Assembly: GCA_017882245.1 (NCBI GenBank)
Contig: JADGPV010000174.1
Span: 1-9,129, forward strand
Length of the DNA: 9,129 bases
Origin: Bacteroidales bacterium
GTDB taxonomy: Bacteria > Bacteroidota > Bacteroidia > Bacteroidales > VadinHA17
Direction of reading: 5' to 3'
Part shown: positions 1 through 6,660 of the stretch, piece after piece
How positions within the stretch are numbered: position 1 is the first letter of the stretch
How the letters are laid out: each line of letters starts with the position of its first letter
Position numbers and translations under genes: made by a program
The notes under the pieces: generated by a model
What the model was told of the DNA's origin: nothing
What the model saw: only the letters and a program-made list of their open reading frames with translations
Databases searched by the model: none

Positions 1-1
1 T

Positions 2-19
2 AAAGTATACGTATACTTT
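2..19. promoter_or_regulatory. Perfect 18-bp palindrome upstream of pcm, possible operator
   Basis: AAAGTATACGTATACTTT reads identically on both strands, with no loop and no mismatch. It ends 12 nt before the ATG of the exported methyltransferase. A loop-free, AT-rich, twofold-symmetric site at this distance suits a dimeric DNA-binding protein better than a terminator, because there is no GC-rich stem or T-tract. The regulator is unknown. The window starts at the site, so its promoter context cannot be seen. Confidence 0.4.
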
Positions 20-31
20 CATGTTCTGATA

Positions 32-724
32 ATGAAATCATTGATAATTCTGCTGATGTTGCTTTCATGGACGCTGGTTTGCCAGAATAAGGACCAGTAT
101 GAGTCTGCCCGGGAACAAATGGTCAGGAGTCAGATTGTTGCAAGAGGAATAAATGATCAGGCCACCCTTCGGGCAATGAGAAAAGTGCCGCGACACCTTT
201 TTGTACCTCCATCATATGTAAAGGAGGCATACAGCGACAGACCCCTGCCGATCGGTTACAGCCAGACAATATCCCAGCCCTTAATTGTTGCTTACATGAC
301 AGAGCTGGTAAAGCCTTCAAAAGGAAAGAAAGCCCTTGAGATCGGCACTGGCTCAGGGTACCAGGCTGCAGTGCTGGCTGAAATAGTTGATACCGTCTAT
401 ACTATAGAGATTGTAAAGGAGCTGGCAACAGAGGCGGCAGCAAGGCTAAAAATTCTCGGTTATAAAAACATTGTTGTGAAATACGGGGATGGTTACAAGG
501 GATGGCCAGAGCATGGTCCCTTTGATATTATCATTGTCACTGCTGCTGCAGATCACATTCCACAACCTCTCAAGGACCAGCTCGCCGAGGGCGGAAGACT
601 TGTCATGCCGGTTGGCAATCCCGCTGCAGTGCAGGAGCTGGTTCTTCTCACAAAAAGAAACGGTAAAATTACCGAACAGAGGCTGGAACCGGTATGGTTC
701 GTGCCGCTGAAGAGGCTCAGGTAG
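32..724 (+). CDS. pcm: Protein-L-isoaspartate O-methyltransferase with N-terminal export signal
   Basis: This enzyme uses S-adenosylmethionine to methylate isoaspartyl residues in aged proteins so that they can revert to aspartate. The family signatures are clear: VPRHLFVPP at residues 52-60, the substrate-loop motif GYSQTISQP at 75-83, and SAM-binding motif I, LEIGTGSGY, at 102-110. The DGYKGWP stretch and the GGRLVMPVG strand follow in the usual order. The 230 residues are slightly more than usual because of a hydrophobic N-terminus (about residues 3-17, with Cys17) that looks like a signal peptide or a poor lipoprotein signal. An in-frame ATG at 119 (Met30) would remove that segment, but it would also remove the usual YESAREQ lead-in, so I prefer 32. 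There is no Shine-Dalgarno sequence. The fold assignment is firm. Export is inferred from the N-terminus only. Confidence 0.92.
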   Translation: MKSLIILLMLLSWTLVCQNKDQYESAREQMVRSQIVARGINDQATLRAMRKVPRHLFVPPSYVKEAYSDRPLPIGYSQTISQPLIVAYMTELVKPSKGKKALEIGTGSGYQAAVLAEIVDTVYTIEIVKELATEAAARLKILGYKNIVVKYGDGYKGWPEHGPFDIIIVTAAADHIPQPLKDQLAEGGRLVMPVGNPAAVQELVLLTKRNGKITEQRLEPVWFVPLKRLR

Positions 725-752
725 CATGGTGAATCATCTGTAATGGCAGCGG

Positions 753-781
753 GTAGCAACGCCCTAGTAGGGCGTCGCTAC
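753..781. repeat. Intergenic palindromic repeat, copy 1
   Basis: This is a 29-bp hairpin-forming element with 13-nt arms GTAGCAACGCCCT and AGGGCGTCGCTAC around the loop AGT. One pair in the arms is mismatched. It starts 28 nt after the pcm stop. Bases 769-785 match 4892-4908 exactly over 17 nt in inverted orientation, so this copy is flipped relative to copy 2. It has no T-tract, so it is a repeat family member (REP-like) and not a classic terminator. Confidence 0.85.
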
Positions 782-823
782 ATGGAATTATTCAGCAAAT
801 TTTATAAGAGAGGTTTTGCCTTT

Positions 824-832
824 TATCTTTTG
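824..832 (+). promoter_or_regulatory. Possible Bacteroidota -7 element (weak)
   Basis: TATCTTTTG lies 42 nt before the ATG at 875. It resembles the Bacteroidota -7 consensus TAnnTTTG with one extra T. The same nonamer occurs before the ammonia-lyase gene at 4958. No convincing -33 TTG element sits at the right distance, so this is only a candidate promoter for the three-gene run. Confidence 0.2.
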
Positions 833-874
833 TCTTTGGCCTATTATTCCTAAATTTACCACAGCATTACACCC

Positions 875-2062
875 ATGGAAAAACTTAACCTATTTTTTGC
901 GCAGATAAAGGATATAAGCTTCTGGCAGAGACTCTTCCACTGGAGGAAGATCAGAAACCTCAGCTATGATGCCTATGAGGAATTAAGAGCTCTGTCAAAA
1001 GAACTGGATAATAACAGGGAAAACATCGACAAGCTCAGAAACCGCATCACCGAAATATCCACGCGTAATGAAAATCTGTCTCAGAAGATCAAGGATATTG
1101 AGATAACGTCAGCACGCAAGGATGCGCAGGTTGAAGAGCTGAACGGCCGGATGAGGGAGCACTCGGGCACCATCAATGAACTGACAAAAAAAGTTTCGGC
1201 GTTCGAAGCCTCCAAAGAAGATAATGTCCGGAACTATAATGAAAATATTGCACGCCTTAACCAGACAAAAGAGAGCTTTGAGACTGAACGCAGAAAACTG
1301 AATGAGGTCCGTCTCCAGGAAGCCGCGGAGCACTTTGAGGCTATGAAGAGGCAATGGGCCGAACATGAGACTGATGTAAAGAACACAATCATCCGGATTT
1401 GCGACTTCAACCACGTCAACTACGTAGACAAGGTGCCTTTTAAAGGTAATCCTGATAACACTATCGAGATCAGCGGTGAGTATATCATCTTCGATGCCAA
1501 GAGTCCGGCCAGTGATGACCTCGCAAACTTCCCCCTGTACATTAAAAGCCAGACAGAAAGCCTGAAAAAATATGCAGCTCAGGATAACGTCAAGAAATCA
1601 ATTTTCCTCGTTGTGCCAACCAACACTATAAATGTGCTGAAACAGCTGACCTACAGAATGGGGGACTACGATGTATTTGTCATCACTAAAGATTCACTCG
1701 AACCTGTAATCCTCTCCCTGAAAAAGATAGAAGAATATGACCTGGCTGATAAACTAAGTCCTGTGGATCGTGACAGCATATGCCGCATAATAGGTAAGTT
1801 TGCTCATACCGCAAAGCGAAGGATTCAGGTCGACCAGTTTTTCTCAAATGAGTTTATTGACATTGTTCTCAAGAGCCAGAAAGATCTTCCGGAGGATCTT
1901 CAGAAGCAAGTCATTGAATTTGAGAAGTCAGAGAAGCTGAATCCTCCCACTGAGAAGCGCGCAAAGATCATCTCAATTGATGAGCTGCAAAAGAAAAGCG
2001 AAGAGATAAAGGCGGAGACTCAGATACGCAAGTTAACAGCACCGGAGGCCGGGGAAGAATGA
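875..2062 (+). CDS. Coiled-coil protein with RmuC-like (PD-(D/E)XK-type) domain
   Basis: This 395-residue protein has three parts. A short N-terminal stretch (1-30) is rich in aromatic and basic residues. A long heptad-rich coiled coil follows (about 30-170). The globular C-terminal half resembles RmuC, a protein linked to DNA recombination. The key segment is VDKVPFKGNPDNTIEI followed by YIIFDAKSP, which gives Asp194 and the Asp207-Ala-Lys209 triad. This spacing fits the D...(D/E)xK active site of the PD-(D/E)XK nuclease superfamily and the DAK motif of RmuC. Further conserved-looking blocks are IFLVVPTNT and ICRIIGKFAHTAKRRIQ. There is no signal peptide or obvious membrane span. It ends 10 nt before the aspartase gene, so it is probably co-transcribed with aspA-hydF. 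No Shine-Dalgarno sequence is present. Nuclease activity is inference; a structural coiled-coil role remains possible. Confidence 0.75.
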   Translation: MEKLNLFFAQIKDISFWQRLFHWRKIRNLSYDAYEELRALSKELDNNRENIDKLRNRITEISTRNENLSQKIKDIEITSARKDAQVEELNGRMREHSGTINELTKKVSAFEASKEDNVRNYNENIARLNQTKESFETERRKLNEVRLQEAAEHFEAMKRQWAEHETDVKNTIIRICDFNHVNYVDKVPFKGNPDNTIEISGEYIIFDAKSPASDDLANFPLYIKSQTESLKKYAAQDNVKKSIFLVVPTNTINVLKQLTYRMGDYDVFVITKDSLEPVILSLKKIEEYDLADKLSPVDRDSICRIIGKFAHTAKRRIQVDQFFSNEFIDIVLKSQKDLPEDLQKQVIEFEKSEKLNPPTEKRAKIISIDELQKKSEEIKAETQIRKLTAPEAGEE

Positions 2063-2072
2063 TTTTTCAGAG

Positions 2073-3515
2073 ATGCGCAGGGAAAAAGACTTTATAGGAG
2101 ATATTGAACTGGACGATAATGTCCTTTATGGCATACATTCAGTAAGGGCACATGACAATTTTCCGGATGATACTTCCTTTCATATCGAATGGTACAAGGC
2201 CATGGCGCTGACCAAGAGAGCATGCTACCTGGCTGCCGGTGATTTTTTTTCAAAGGCCTCCCAAAAATATGACCTTGGCAAAATTAACATAAGGACTGTC
2301 AGAAGCGATTGCCTCGCTGCCTTGGAGGAAAGCGCTCTCGAATGCGGGGAAGGAAAGCATTTTGAGCATTTCATAGTGCCGGCTGTATCTGGCGGGGCAG
2401 GTACCAGTATAAACATGAATGTGAACGAGATACTGGCTAACCGTGCATTACAGAAGCTTGGTCATAAGCCGGGCGAGTATGCCATTATTGATCCTATTGA
2501 GGATGCCAACGTTTTTCAATCGACCAACGATGTAGTTCCTACCGCACTTAGGGTAGCCACAATGCAGCTGCTGCTGGTCCTTGAAAAGTCTGTCAACGAC
2601 CTGCGGGCGGAGTCAGAGGTCCTTGAGAAGAATTACAGGAACACATTGCGTATTGCATACACCCAGATGCAGGAAGCAGTTCCTTCCACCTTCGGCAGGC
2701 TTTTCAGCAGTTACAGTGATGCATTATCGCGCGACTGGTGGAGGGTTTCAAAGTGCCTTGAGCGTATCAAGGTGGTAAACCTCGGGGGAACGGCTATCGG
2801 AACATCCATTGCTGTTCCAAGGTATTTTGTGACTGAGGTAGTAGCAAAACTCCAGCAGCTTAGCGGCCTCCCGGTGACCCGCGGAGAGAACCTATCTGAG
2901 GCCACCAGCAACCTGGATCCTTTTGTTGAGGTTCACGGAATACTCAAGGCTCATGCCGTCAACATTGAAAAAATGGTTAGCGATATCCGACTCCTTGCTT
3001 CAGATGTTCATGGAGTACACTCGTTAAGCATACCAAAGAAACAGGTTGGGAGCTCCATCATGCCTGGAAAGGTCAATCCCGTCATACCCGAATATGTCAT
3101 CAGCTGTGCTCACCGTGTTTACAGCAATGATCAGCTGATTACCCAGCTTGCTGCACAGGGATGCCTGGAACTTAATCCATACCTCCCGGTTATAGGTCAT
3201 GCAATGCTTGAAAGCCTTAAGCTGTTGATTTCCGCAGATAACTCTGCCGCAACGAACCTTTTACACGGTCTGGTAATTGATTCCGGTACTGCTGAAGCCG
3301 AAGTGATGTCAAGTCCTTCCGTCACCACCGCTCTGCTGCCATTCATTGGCTATAAGAAATCTGCGGAGATGGCTGCATATATGAGGGATTCAGGTATTAA
3401 CATCTTTGAGGCCAATAAAAAACTGGGATATATTAAGGAAGAGAGGCTGAAAGAGATACTGAAACCGGAGAACCTTGTTCAGGGCGGTTATCGCTTACAG
3501 GATCTTGAAGAATAG
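2073..3515 (+). CDS. aspA: Aspartate ammonia-lyase family protein (hydrogenase-maturation operon type)
   Basis: This is a 480-residue member of the aspartase/fumarase superfamily, predicted to be cytoplasmic and to split L-aspartate into fumarate and ammonia. The three conserved regions are present in order: GGAGTSINMNVNE from residue 107, QSTND at 149-153 with TQMQEAVPSTFG later, and the signature loop GSSIMPGKVNP at 326-336, with the catalytic serine in the SS pair and Lys333. The N-terminus (DFIGDIEL...LYGIHSVRAHDNF) aligns with the usual aspartase opening, which supports the start at 2073. Aspartase is favoured over fumarase by that opening and by the neighbour hydF. From memory, an aspartase gene commonly accompanies hydE, hydG and hydF in anaerobes. 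In this setting it may supply ammonia for the dithiomethylamine bridge. It lies 10 nt after the upstream gene and 7 nt before hydF. Substrate identity is not proven by sequence. Confidence 0.88.
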   Translation: MRREKDFIGDIELDDNVLYGIHSVRAHDNFPDDTSFHIEWYKAMALTKRACYLAAGDFFSKASQKYDLGKINIRTVRSDCLAALEESALECGEGKHFEHFIVPAVSGGAGTSINMNVNEILANRALQKLGHKPGEYAIIDPIEDANVFQSTNDVVPTALRVATMQLLLVLEKSVNDLRAESEVLEKNYRNTLRIAYTQMQEAVPSTFGRLFSSYSDALSRDWWRVSKCLERIKVVNLGGTAIGTSIAVPRYFVTEVVAKLQQLSGLPVTRGENLSEATSNLDPFVEVHGILKAHAVNIEKMVSDIRLLASDVHGVHSLSIPKKQVGSSIMPGKVNPVIPEYVISCAHRVYSNDQLITQLAAQGCLELNPYLPVIGHAMLESLKLLISADNSAATNLLHGLVIDSGTAEAEVMSSPSVTTALLPFIGYKKSAEMAAYMRDSGINIFEANKKLGYIKEERLKEILKPENLVQGGYRLQDLEE

Positions 3516-3522
3516 GACGCAT

Positions 3523-4758
3523 ATGACAGCAAAAGGGAGAGAATCAAAGGCACATATCGGAATATTCGGCCGCCGCAATGTAGGCAAGAGCTCACTGATC
3601 AACGCACTCGTTGGTCAGGATATTGCCATAGTTTCTGAAGTTGCCGGCACTACAACTGATCCGGTCAAAAAGAGCATTGAATTGCACGGTATCGGTCCCG
3701 TGATCTTCATTGACACGGCTGGAATAGATGACAGCGGCGACCTCGGCAAACTCAGGATAGGCAAGTCGATGGCAACTCTAAATCTGATAGATCTGGCCAT
3801 CCTGGTTCTTTCAGATAATGAATTTGGATCATATGAAGCTGATCTCACGGGAGAATTCAACCGGCTTAGTATCCCTTATATACTTGTCTGCAATAAGAGC
3901 GATATCGCCCCTGCCACAAATCAGTTCAGGAAGCTTGTCAGGAGCAGAACTGACCATGATCTCATCATATACTCGGCACTCCACCCGGAGAAATATAACG
4001 CTGAACTTCTGAGAATAATTAAAGAGACGCTTCCTCCCTCCGCCATAAAAAGTCACGGATTGATCGGTGATCTGGTAGGGCACGGAGACATCGTGATCCT
4101 GATCACGCCCATTGACATCGAAGCTCCGGAAGGCAGGCTTATACTTCCTCAGGTTCAGGTGATACGTGACATTCTTGACAACGACTGCACGGCTATCATC
4201 CTCAAGGAGAGGGAAGTGGATGCTTTCCTGCGCCATACGGGCATCAGGCCTAAGCTTGTGATCACCGACAGCCAGGCATTCCTGAAGGCTGATGCTTCAA
4301 TTCCCAGAGATATCCCGCTTACAAGTTTCAGTATCGTTCTGGCAAGACAAAAAGGTGATTTTGAAGAGTACTTAAAAGGCACCCCTAAAATAGGCGAGCT
4401 GAAGGACGGTGACCGCATCCTGCTTCTTGAGTCATGCACCCATAATGTCTCATGTGACGACATAGGAAGGATGAAGATTCCACGGTGGATATCAAATTTC
4501 ACCGGAAAGAAACTGCATTTTGATAACGTGGCAGGACTCGATGAGATACCCCGTCCTGTAGAAGATTATGCCCTTGTCATTCAGTGCGGAGGGTGCATGG
4601 TTACACATCGCATGCTGGTCAACCGGCTGCGCGAACCGAAAAAACATAATATCCCGATAACTAATTACGGGATGGCCATAGCCTATGTTCACGGGATATA
4701 TGACCGCGCCATAGAGCCTTTCACCGGCAAAACCAAAAAGACCGGTGACCTGTTATAA
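3523..4758 (+). CDS. hydF: [FeFe]-hydrogenase H-cluster maturation GTPase HydF
   Basis: HydF is the cytoplasmic scaffold that receives the diiron subcluster precursor and delivers it to apo-hydrogenase. The N-terminal GTPase domain shows the P-loop GRRNVGKS (16-23), the switch GTTTDP (42-47), DTAG (64-67) and NKSD (124-127). A dimerisation domain follows. The C-terminal cluster-binding domain has CTH (305-307), then CDDIGRMKIPRW, and QCGGC (354-358) after 46 intervening residues. The family motif is CxH-x(46-53)-HCxxC, so the spacing fits but the second His is Gln354 here. The start at 3523 is chosen because the P-loop then falls at the usual distance and the longer version would overlap aspA by 41 nt. 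An AGGA-like element precedes it. It follows aspA by 7 nt. hydE, hydG and the hydrogenase itself are not visible here. Confidence 0.95.
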   Translation: MTAKGRESKAHIGIFGRRNVGKSSLINALVGQDIAIVSEVAGTTTDPVKKSIELHGIGPVIFIDTAGIDDSGDLGKLRIGKSMATLNLIDLAILVLSDNEFGSYEADLTGEFNRLSIPYILVCNKSDIAPATNQFRKLVRSRTDHDLIIYSALHPEKYNAELLRIIKETLPPSAIKSHGLIGDLVGHGDIVILITPIDIEAPEGRLILPQVQVIRDILDNDCTAIILKEREVDAFLRHTGIRPKLVITDSQAFLKADASIPRDIPLTSFSIVLARQKGDFEEYLKGTPKIGELKDGDRILLLESCTHNVSCDDIGRMKIPRWISNFTGKKLHFDNVAGLDEIPRPVEDYALVIQCGGCMVTHRMLVNRLREPKKHNIPITNYGMAIAYVHGIYDRAIEPFTGKTKKTGDLL

Positions 4759-4774
4759 CCACCAGCCTTTTATA

Positions 4775-4800
4775 TCTGAAACATATCAGAATTTTGTTTT
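4775..4800 (+). terminator. Weak hairpin with T-rich tail after hydF
   Basis: TCTGA (4775-4779) and TCAGA (4786-4790) can pair in a 5-bp stem, followed by ATTTTGTTTT. It starts 17 nt after the hydF stop. The stem is short and AT-rich, so termination is only plausible. Confidence 0.25.
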
Positions 4801-4863
4801 ACTTTTGGTACTGTAATAAATGATCATGGTACACAGCTGGACGCTGGAATATAAAATCAAAAT

Positions 4864-4883
4864 CAACCGTTCCGGGTTGTTTT
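4864..4883 (+). terminator. Second weak hairpin with TTTT after hydF
   Basis: CAACC (4864-4868) and GGTTG (4875-4879) enclose the loop GTTCCG and are followed by TTTT. It lies between the hydF stop and repeat copy 2. It could end transcripts coming from hydF, but the stem is only 5 bp. Confidence 0.3.
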
Positions 4884-4895
4884 GAAATATACCAT

Positions 4896-4924
4896 GTAGC
4901 GACGCCCTGGCAGGGCGTCGTTAC
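4896..4924. repeat. Intergenic palindromic repeat, copy 2
   Basis: The 13-nt arms GTAGCGACGCCCT and AGGGCGTCGTTAC enclose the loop GGC, with one mismatched pair. It lies 66 nt before the ammonia-lyase start. The 17 bases 4892-4908 recur exactly, in inverted orientation, in copy 1. On its right side it shares GCAAT with copy 3. It is the best-preserved copy together with copy 1. Confidence 0.85.
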
Positions 4925-4957
4925 GCAATACCCGTTTATATTATTTCCTTTAATCCA

Positions 4958-4966
4958 TATCTTTTG
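4958..4966 (+). promoter_or_regulatory. Possible -7 element before the ammonia-lyase gene (weak)
   Basis: TATCTTTTG ends 24 nt before the ATG at 4991 and is identical to the nonamer at 824-832. It is close to TAnnTTTG but not exact, and no clear -33 element is seen. An exact TAnnTTTG match (TACTTTTG, 4800-4807) lies further upstream, also without a clear partner. Confidence 0.25.
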
Positions 4967-4990
4967 TAATCATTTAAATCAACAGGAATT

Positions 4991-6523
4991 ATGAAAACAT
5001 TAATGATAACCGGATCCGGTCTTACGGTCAATGATGTGGTCAATGTGGCACGTCACGGACAGAAGGTTGAACTGCATCCTGACGCCCGCAAAAGGATAAT
5101 TGAGTGCCGCGCTATGCTTGAAAAGAAAATCGCAGCTCACGAGATAATGTACGGTGTCAACACCGGTATCGGGGAATTTTCAGAGATAGTGCTCAACGAT
5201 GACCAGATAAAGGATTTTCAGAAATACCTGGTTTACAATCATGCCGCCGGAATCGGTGATCCCGCATCTGTTGAGACGGTCAGGCGCGCCATGCTTGGAA
5301 GGATCAATGTCCATGCTCACGGTAACTCAGGCTGCCGCCTTGAGGTGACCGAGACTTATGTCGAGATGCTAAATAAAGGTGTCACTCCCTTCGCCTGCCA
5401 GAAAGGATCTGTGGGCGCCTGCGGTGACCTTGCCCCTATGTCCCAGATAGCACTTCTCCTTATGGGCGAAGGAAAGGCATACTACCAGGATGAGCTTCTT
5501 GAGGGGAAGGAGGCGATGAAGAGAGCCGGCATCGCCATACCCGGACTTCATGCACGCGATGGTCTGGCAGCTATAAATGGTTCGAACATGCTTACTGCCA
5601 TGAGCGCCATCTGGCTCGTTGACGCTAACAACTTCCTCAAACAGGCTGAGATAGCCGCTTCGATGTCTCTCGAGGCTCTGAAAGCCAATATGAAACCCTA
5701 TGCACCGCTCCTGCACGAAGCCAGAGGTTTTAAAGGAGCTATACGGAGTGCCGCAGCCATCAACAAATGTATCGCTGGCGGCGACCTGAAGGAAGGCAGG
5801 GTGAAATCAAAAGTGCAGGATGCCTATTCAATGAGATCTACCCCGCAGGTCATCGGGTCAGCACATGATATGCTGGCATACGCGCGCAGCCAGGTGGAGA
5901 TAGAACTGAACGGTGTGGGTGATAATCCTATATTCTTCCCCGACAGGAACCTGCAGCTTTCCGGAGCTAACTTCCAGGGTTCGCCGGTCAGCGTCCCGAT
6001 GGATATGGCCGGTGCATGCATAACAATGGTTTGCGTCATGTCAGAAAGGAGGATGAACCGTCTCAATAACAAGGCGCTCAGTGTAGGATTGCCTGATTTC
6101 CTTACCAGGGGTGCAGGAATGTTTTCAGGACTGATGCTCAGCCAGTACACTGCCGACATGATGATTGTTGAGCAGAGGATACTTTCAATGCCTGCTTCCA
6201 TACAGTCGATCCCTGCAGCAGCAGACCAGGAGGACTTTGTCTCAATGGGCATGAACACTGCCATAAAGAACAACCAGATACTCGACAATGCTTATGGCAT
6301 TCTGGGTATTGAACTGATGGCAGCAGCCCAGGCGCTTGATTTCAGGAAAGAGGAATACAACTTTGGCAAAGGTGTGCAGAAGGCAAAGGATGTCATCCGC
6401 AAACACGTTGATTTTCTTGACATTGACCGCCCGCTCTATCCTGACCACACCGCCATGAAGGAACTGGTAAAATCATGCGAGATTTTGATTGAGGTTGAAA
6501 ATGTTGTAGGTAGTCTGGAGTAG
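4991..6523 (+). CDS. hutH: Histidine/aromatic amino acid ammonia-lyase with Ala-Cys-Gly MIO triad
   Basis: This is a 510-residue MIO-dependent lyase, the usual length for histidine ammonia-lyase (HAL), which converts L-histidine to urocanate plus ammonia. The catalytic tyrosine sits in YGVNTGIG (Tyr54). The cofactor-forming loop is GSVGACGDLAP, with Ala143-Cys144-Gly145 where the family normally has Ala-Ser-Gly. The pocket shows Asn83-His84, where HAL has Ser-His, so the HAL-type histidine is kept. VQDAYSMR (275-282) supplies Gln276, Tyr279 and Arg282. NFQG (327-330) is more like PAL than the HAL form NFHx, and QEDFVSM has Glu414, the HAL-type acid. The family is certain; the substrate is not. 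Histidine is most likely from His84 and Glu414, but another aromatic amino acid or aminomutase chemistry is possible. There are no hutU, hutI or hutG neighbours. An AGGA element (4984-4987) precedes the start. Confidence 0.9.
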   Translation: MKTLMITGSGLTVNDVVNVARHGQKVELHPDARKRIIECRAMLEKKIAAHEIMYGVNTGIGEFSEIVLNDDQIKDFQKYLVYNHAAGIGDPASVETVRRAMLGRINVHAHGNSGCRLEVTETYVEMLNKGVTPFACQKGSVGACGDLAPMSQIALLLMGEGKAYYQDELLEGKEAMKRAGIAIPGLHARDGLAAINGSNMLTAMSAIWLVDANNFLKQAEIAASMSLEALKANMKPYAPLLHEARGFKGAIRSAAAINKCIAGGDLKEGRVKSKVQDAYSMRSTPQVIGSAHDMLAYARSQVEIELNGVGDNPIFFPDRNLQLSGANFQGSPVSVPMDMAGACITMVCVMSERRMNRLNNKALSVGLPDFLTRGAGMFSGLMLSQYTADMMIVEQRILSMPASIQSIPAAADQEDFVSMGMNTAIKNNQILDNAYGILGIELMAAAQALDFRKEEYNFGKGVQKAKDVIRKHVDFLDIDRPLYPDHTAMKELVKSCEILIEVENVVGSLE

Positions 6524-6533
6524 GAGGAACATC

Positions 6534-6562
6534 GTAGCGACACCCGATCCGGGCGTCGTTTA
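6534..6562. repeat. Intergenic palindromic repeat, copy 3 (degenerate)
   Basis: The arms GTAGCGACACCCG and CGGGCGTCGTTTA enclose the loop ATC. Four of the 13 pairs are mismatched, three of them in the outer end of the stem. The innermost pair is G-C here but T-A in copies 1 and 2, a compensatory change that keeps the stem. It starts 10 nt after the ammonia-lyase stop. Confidence 0.7.
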
Positions 6563-6660
6563 AGCAATGGGTCAGGAATTGTATGTATCCAAGTTATTGG
6601 CATCAGTGGGTGGTTTGTCCGTATCTATTGGACCCATAACATTTATGCAATATTTACGTT
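6563..6660. other. Intergenic stretch without a recognised gene
   Basis: Together with its flanks this is part of a 465-bp region (6524-6988) with no convincing intact gene. I see no tRNA, no CRISPR and no protein-coding signal in these bases. One short inverted pair is present: ATGGGTC (6567-6573) and GACCCAT (6631-6637). It is too far apart and too short to interpret. Confidence 0.4.

Noticed and set aside
753..781. Rho-independent terminator for pcm
   Set aside because: The stem is GC-rich but no T-tract follows, and the same element occurs elsewhere in other contexts, so it is better called a repeat.
2073..3515. Fumarase class II instead of aspartase
   Set aside because: The superfamily signature is shared, but the N-terminal pattern around YGIHSVRAHDNF and the hydF neighbour favour aspartase. 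Biochemistry could still change this.
3475..3522. Longer HydF start at 3475
   Set aside because: It would overlap the end of the aspartase gene by 41 nt and add 16 residues without any family similarity. The ATG at 3523 puts the P-loop where the family has it.
3829..4236. 135-codon open frame on the minus strand inside hydF
   Set aside because: It is fully covered by the conserved HydF coding sequence and has no domain or start signal of its own.
5824..6288. 154-codon open frame on the minus strand inside the ammonia-lyase gene
   Set aside because: It lies entirely opposite a strongly conserved enzyme, and its translation has no recognisable domain. It is a shadow frame.
753..6562. CRISPR array from the three palindromic repeats
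   Set aside because: The copies are kilobases apart, lie in both orientations and have no spacers of regular length between them.
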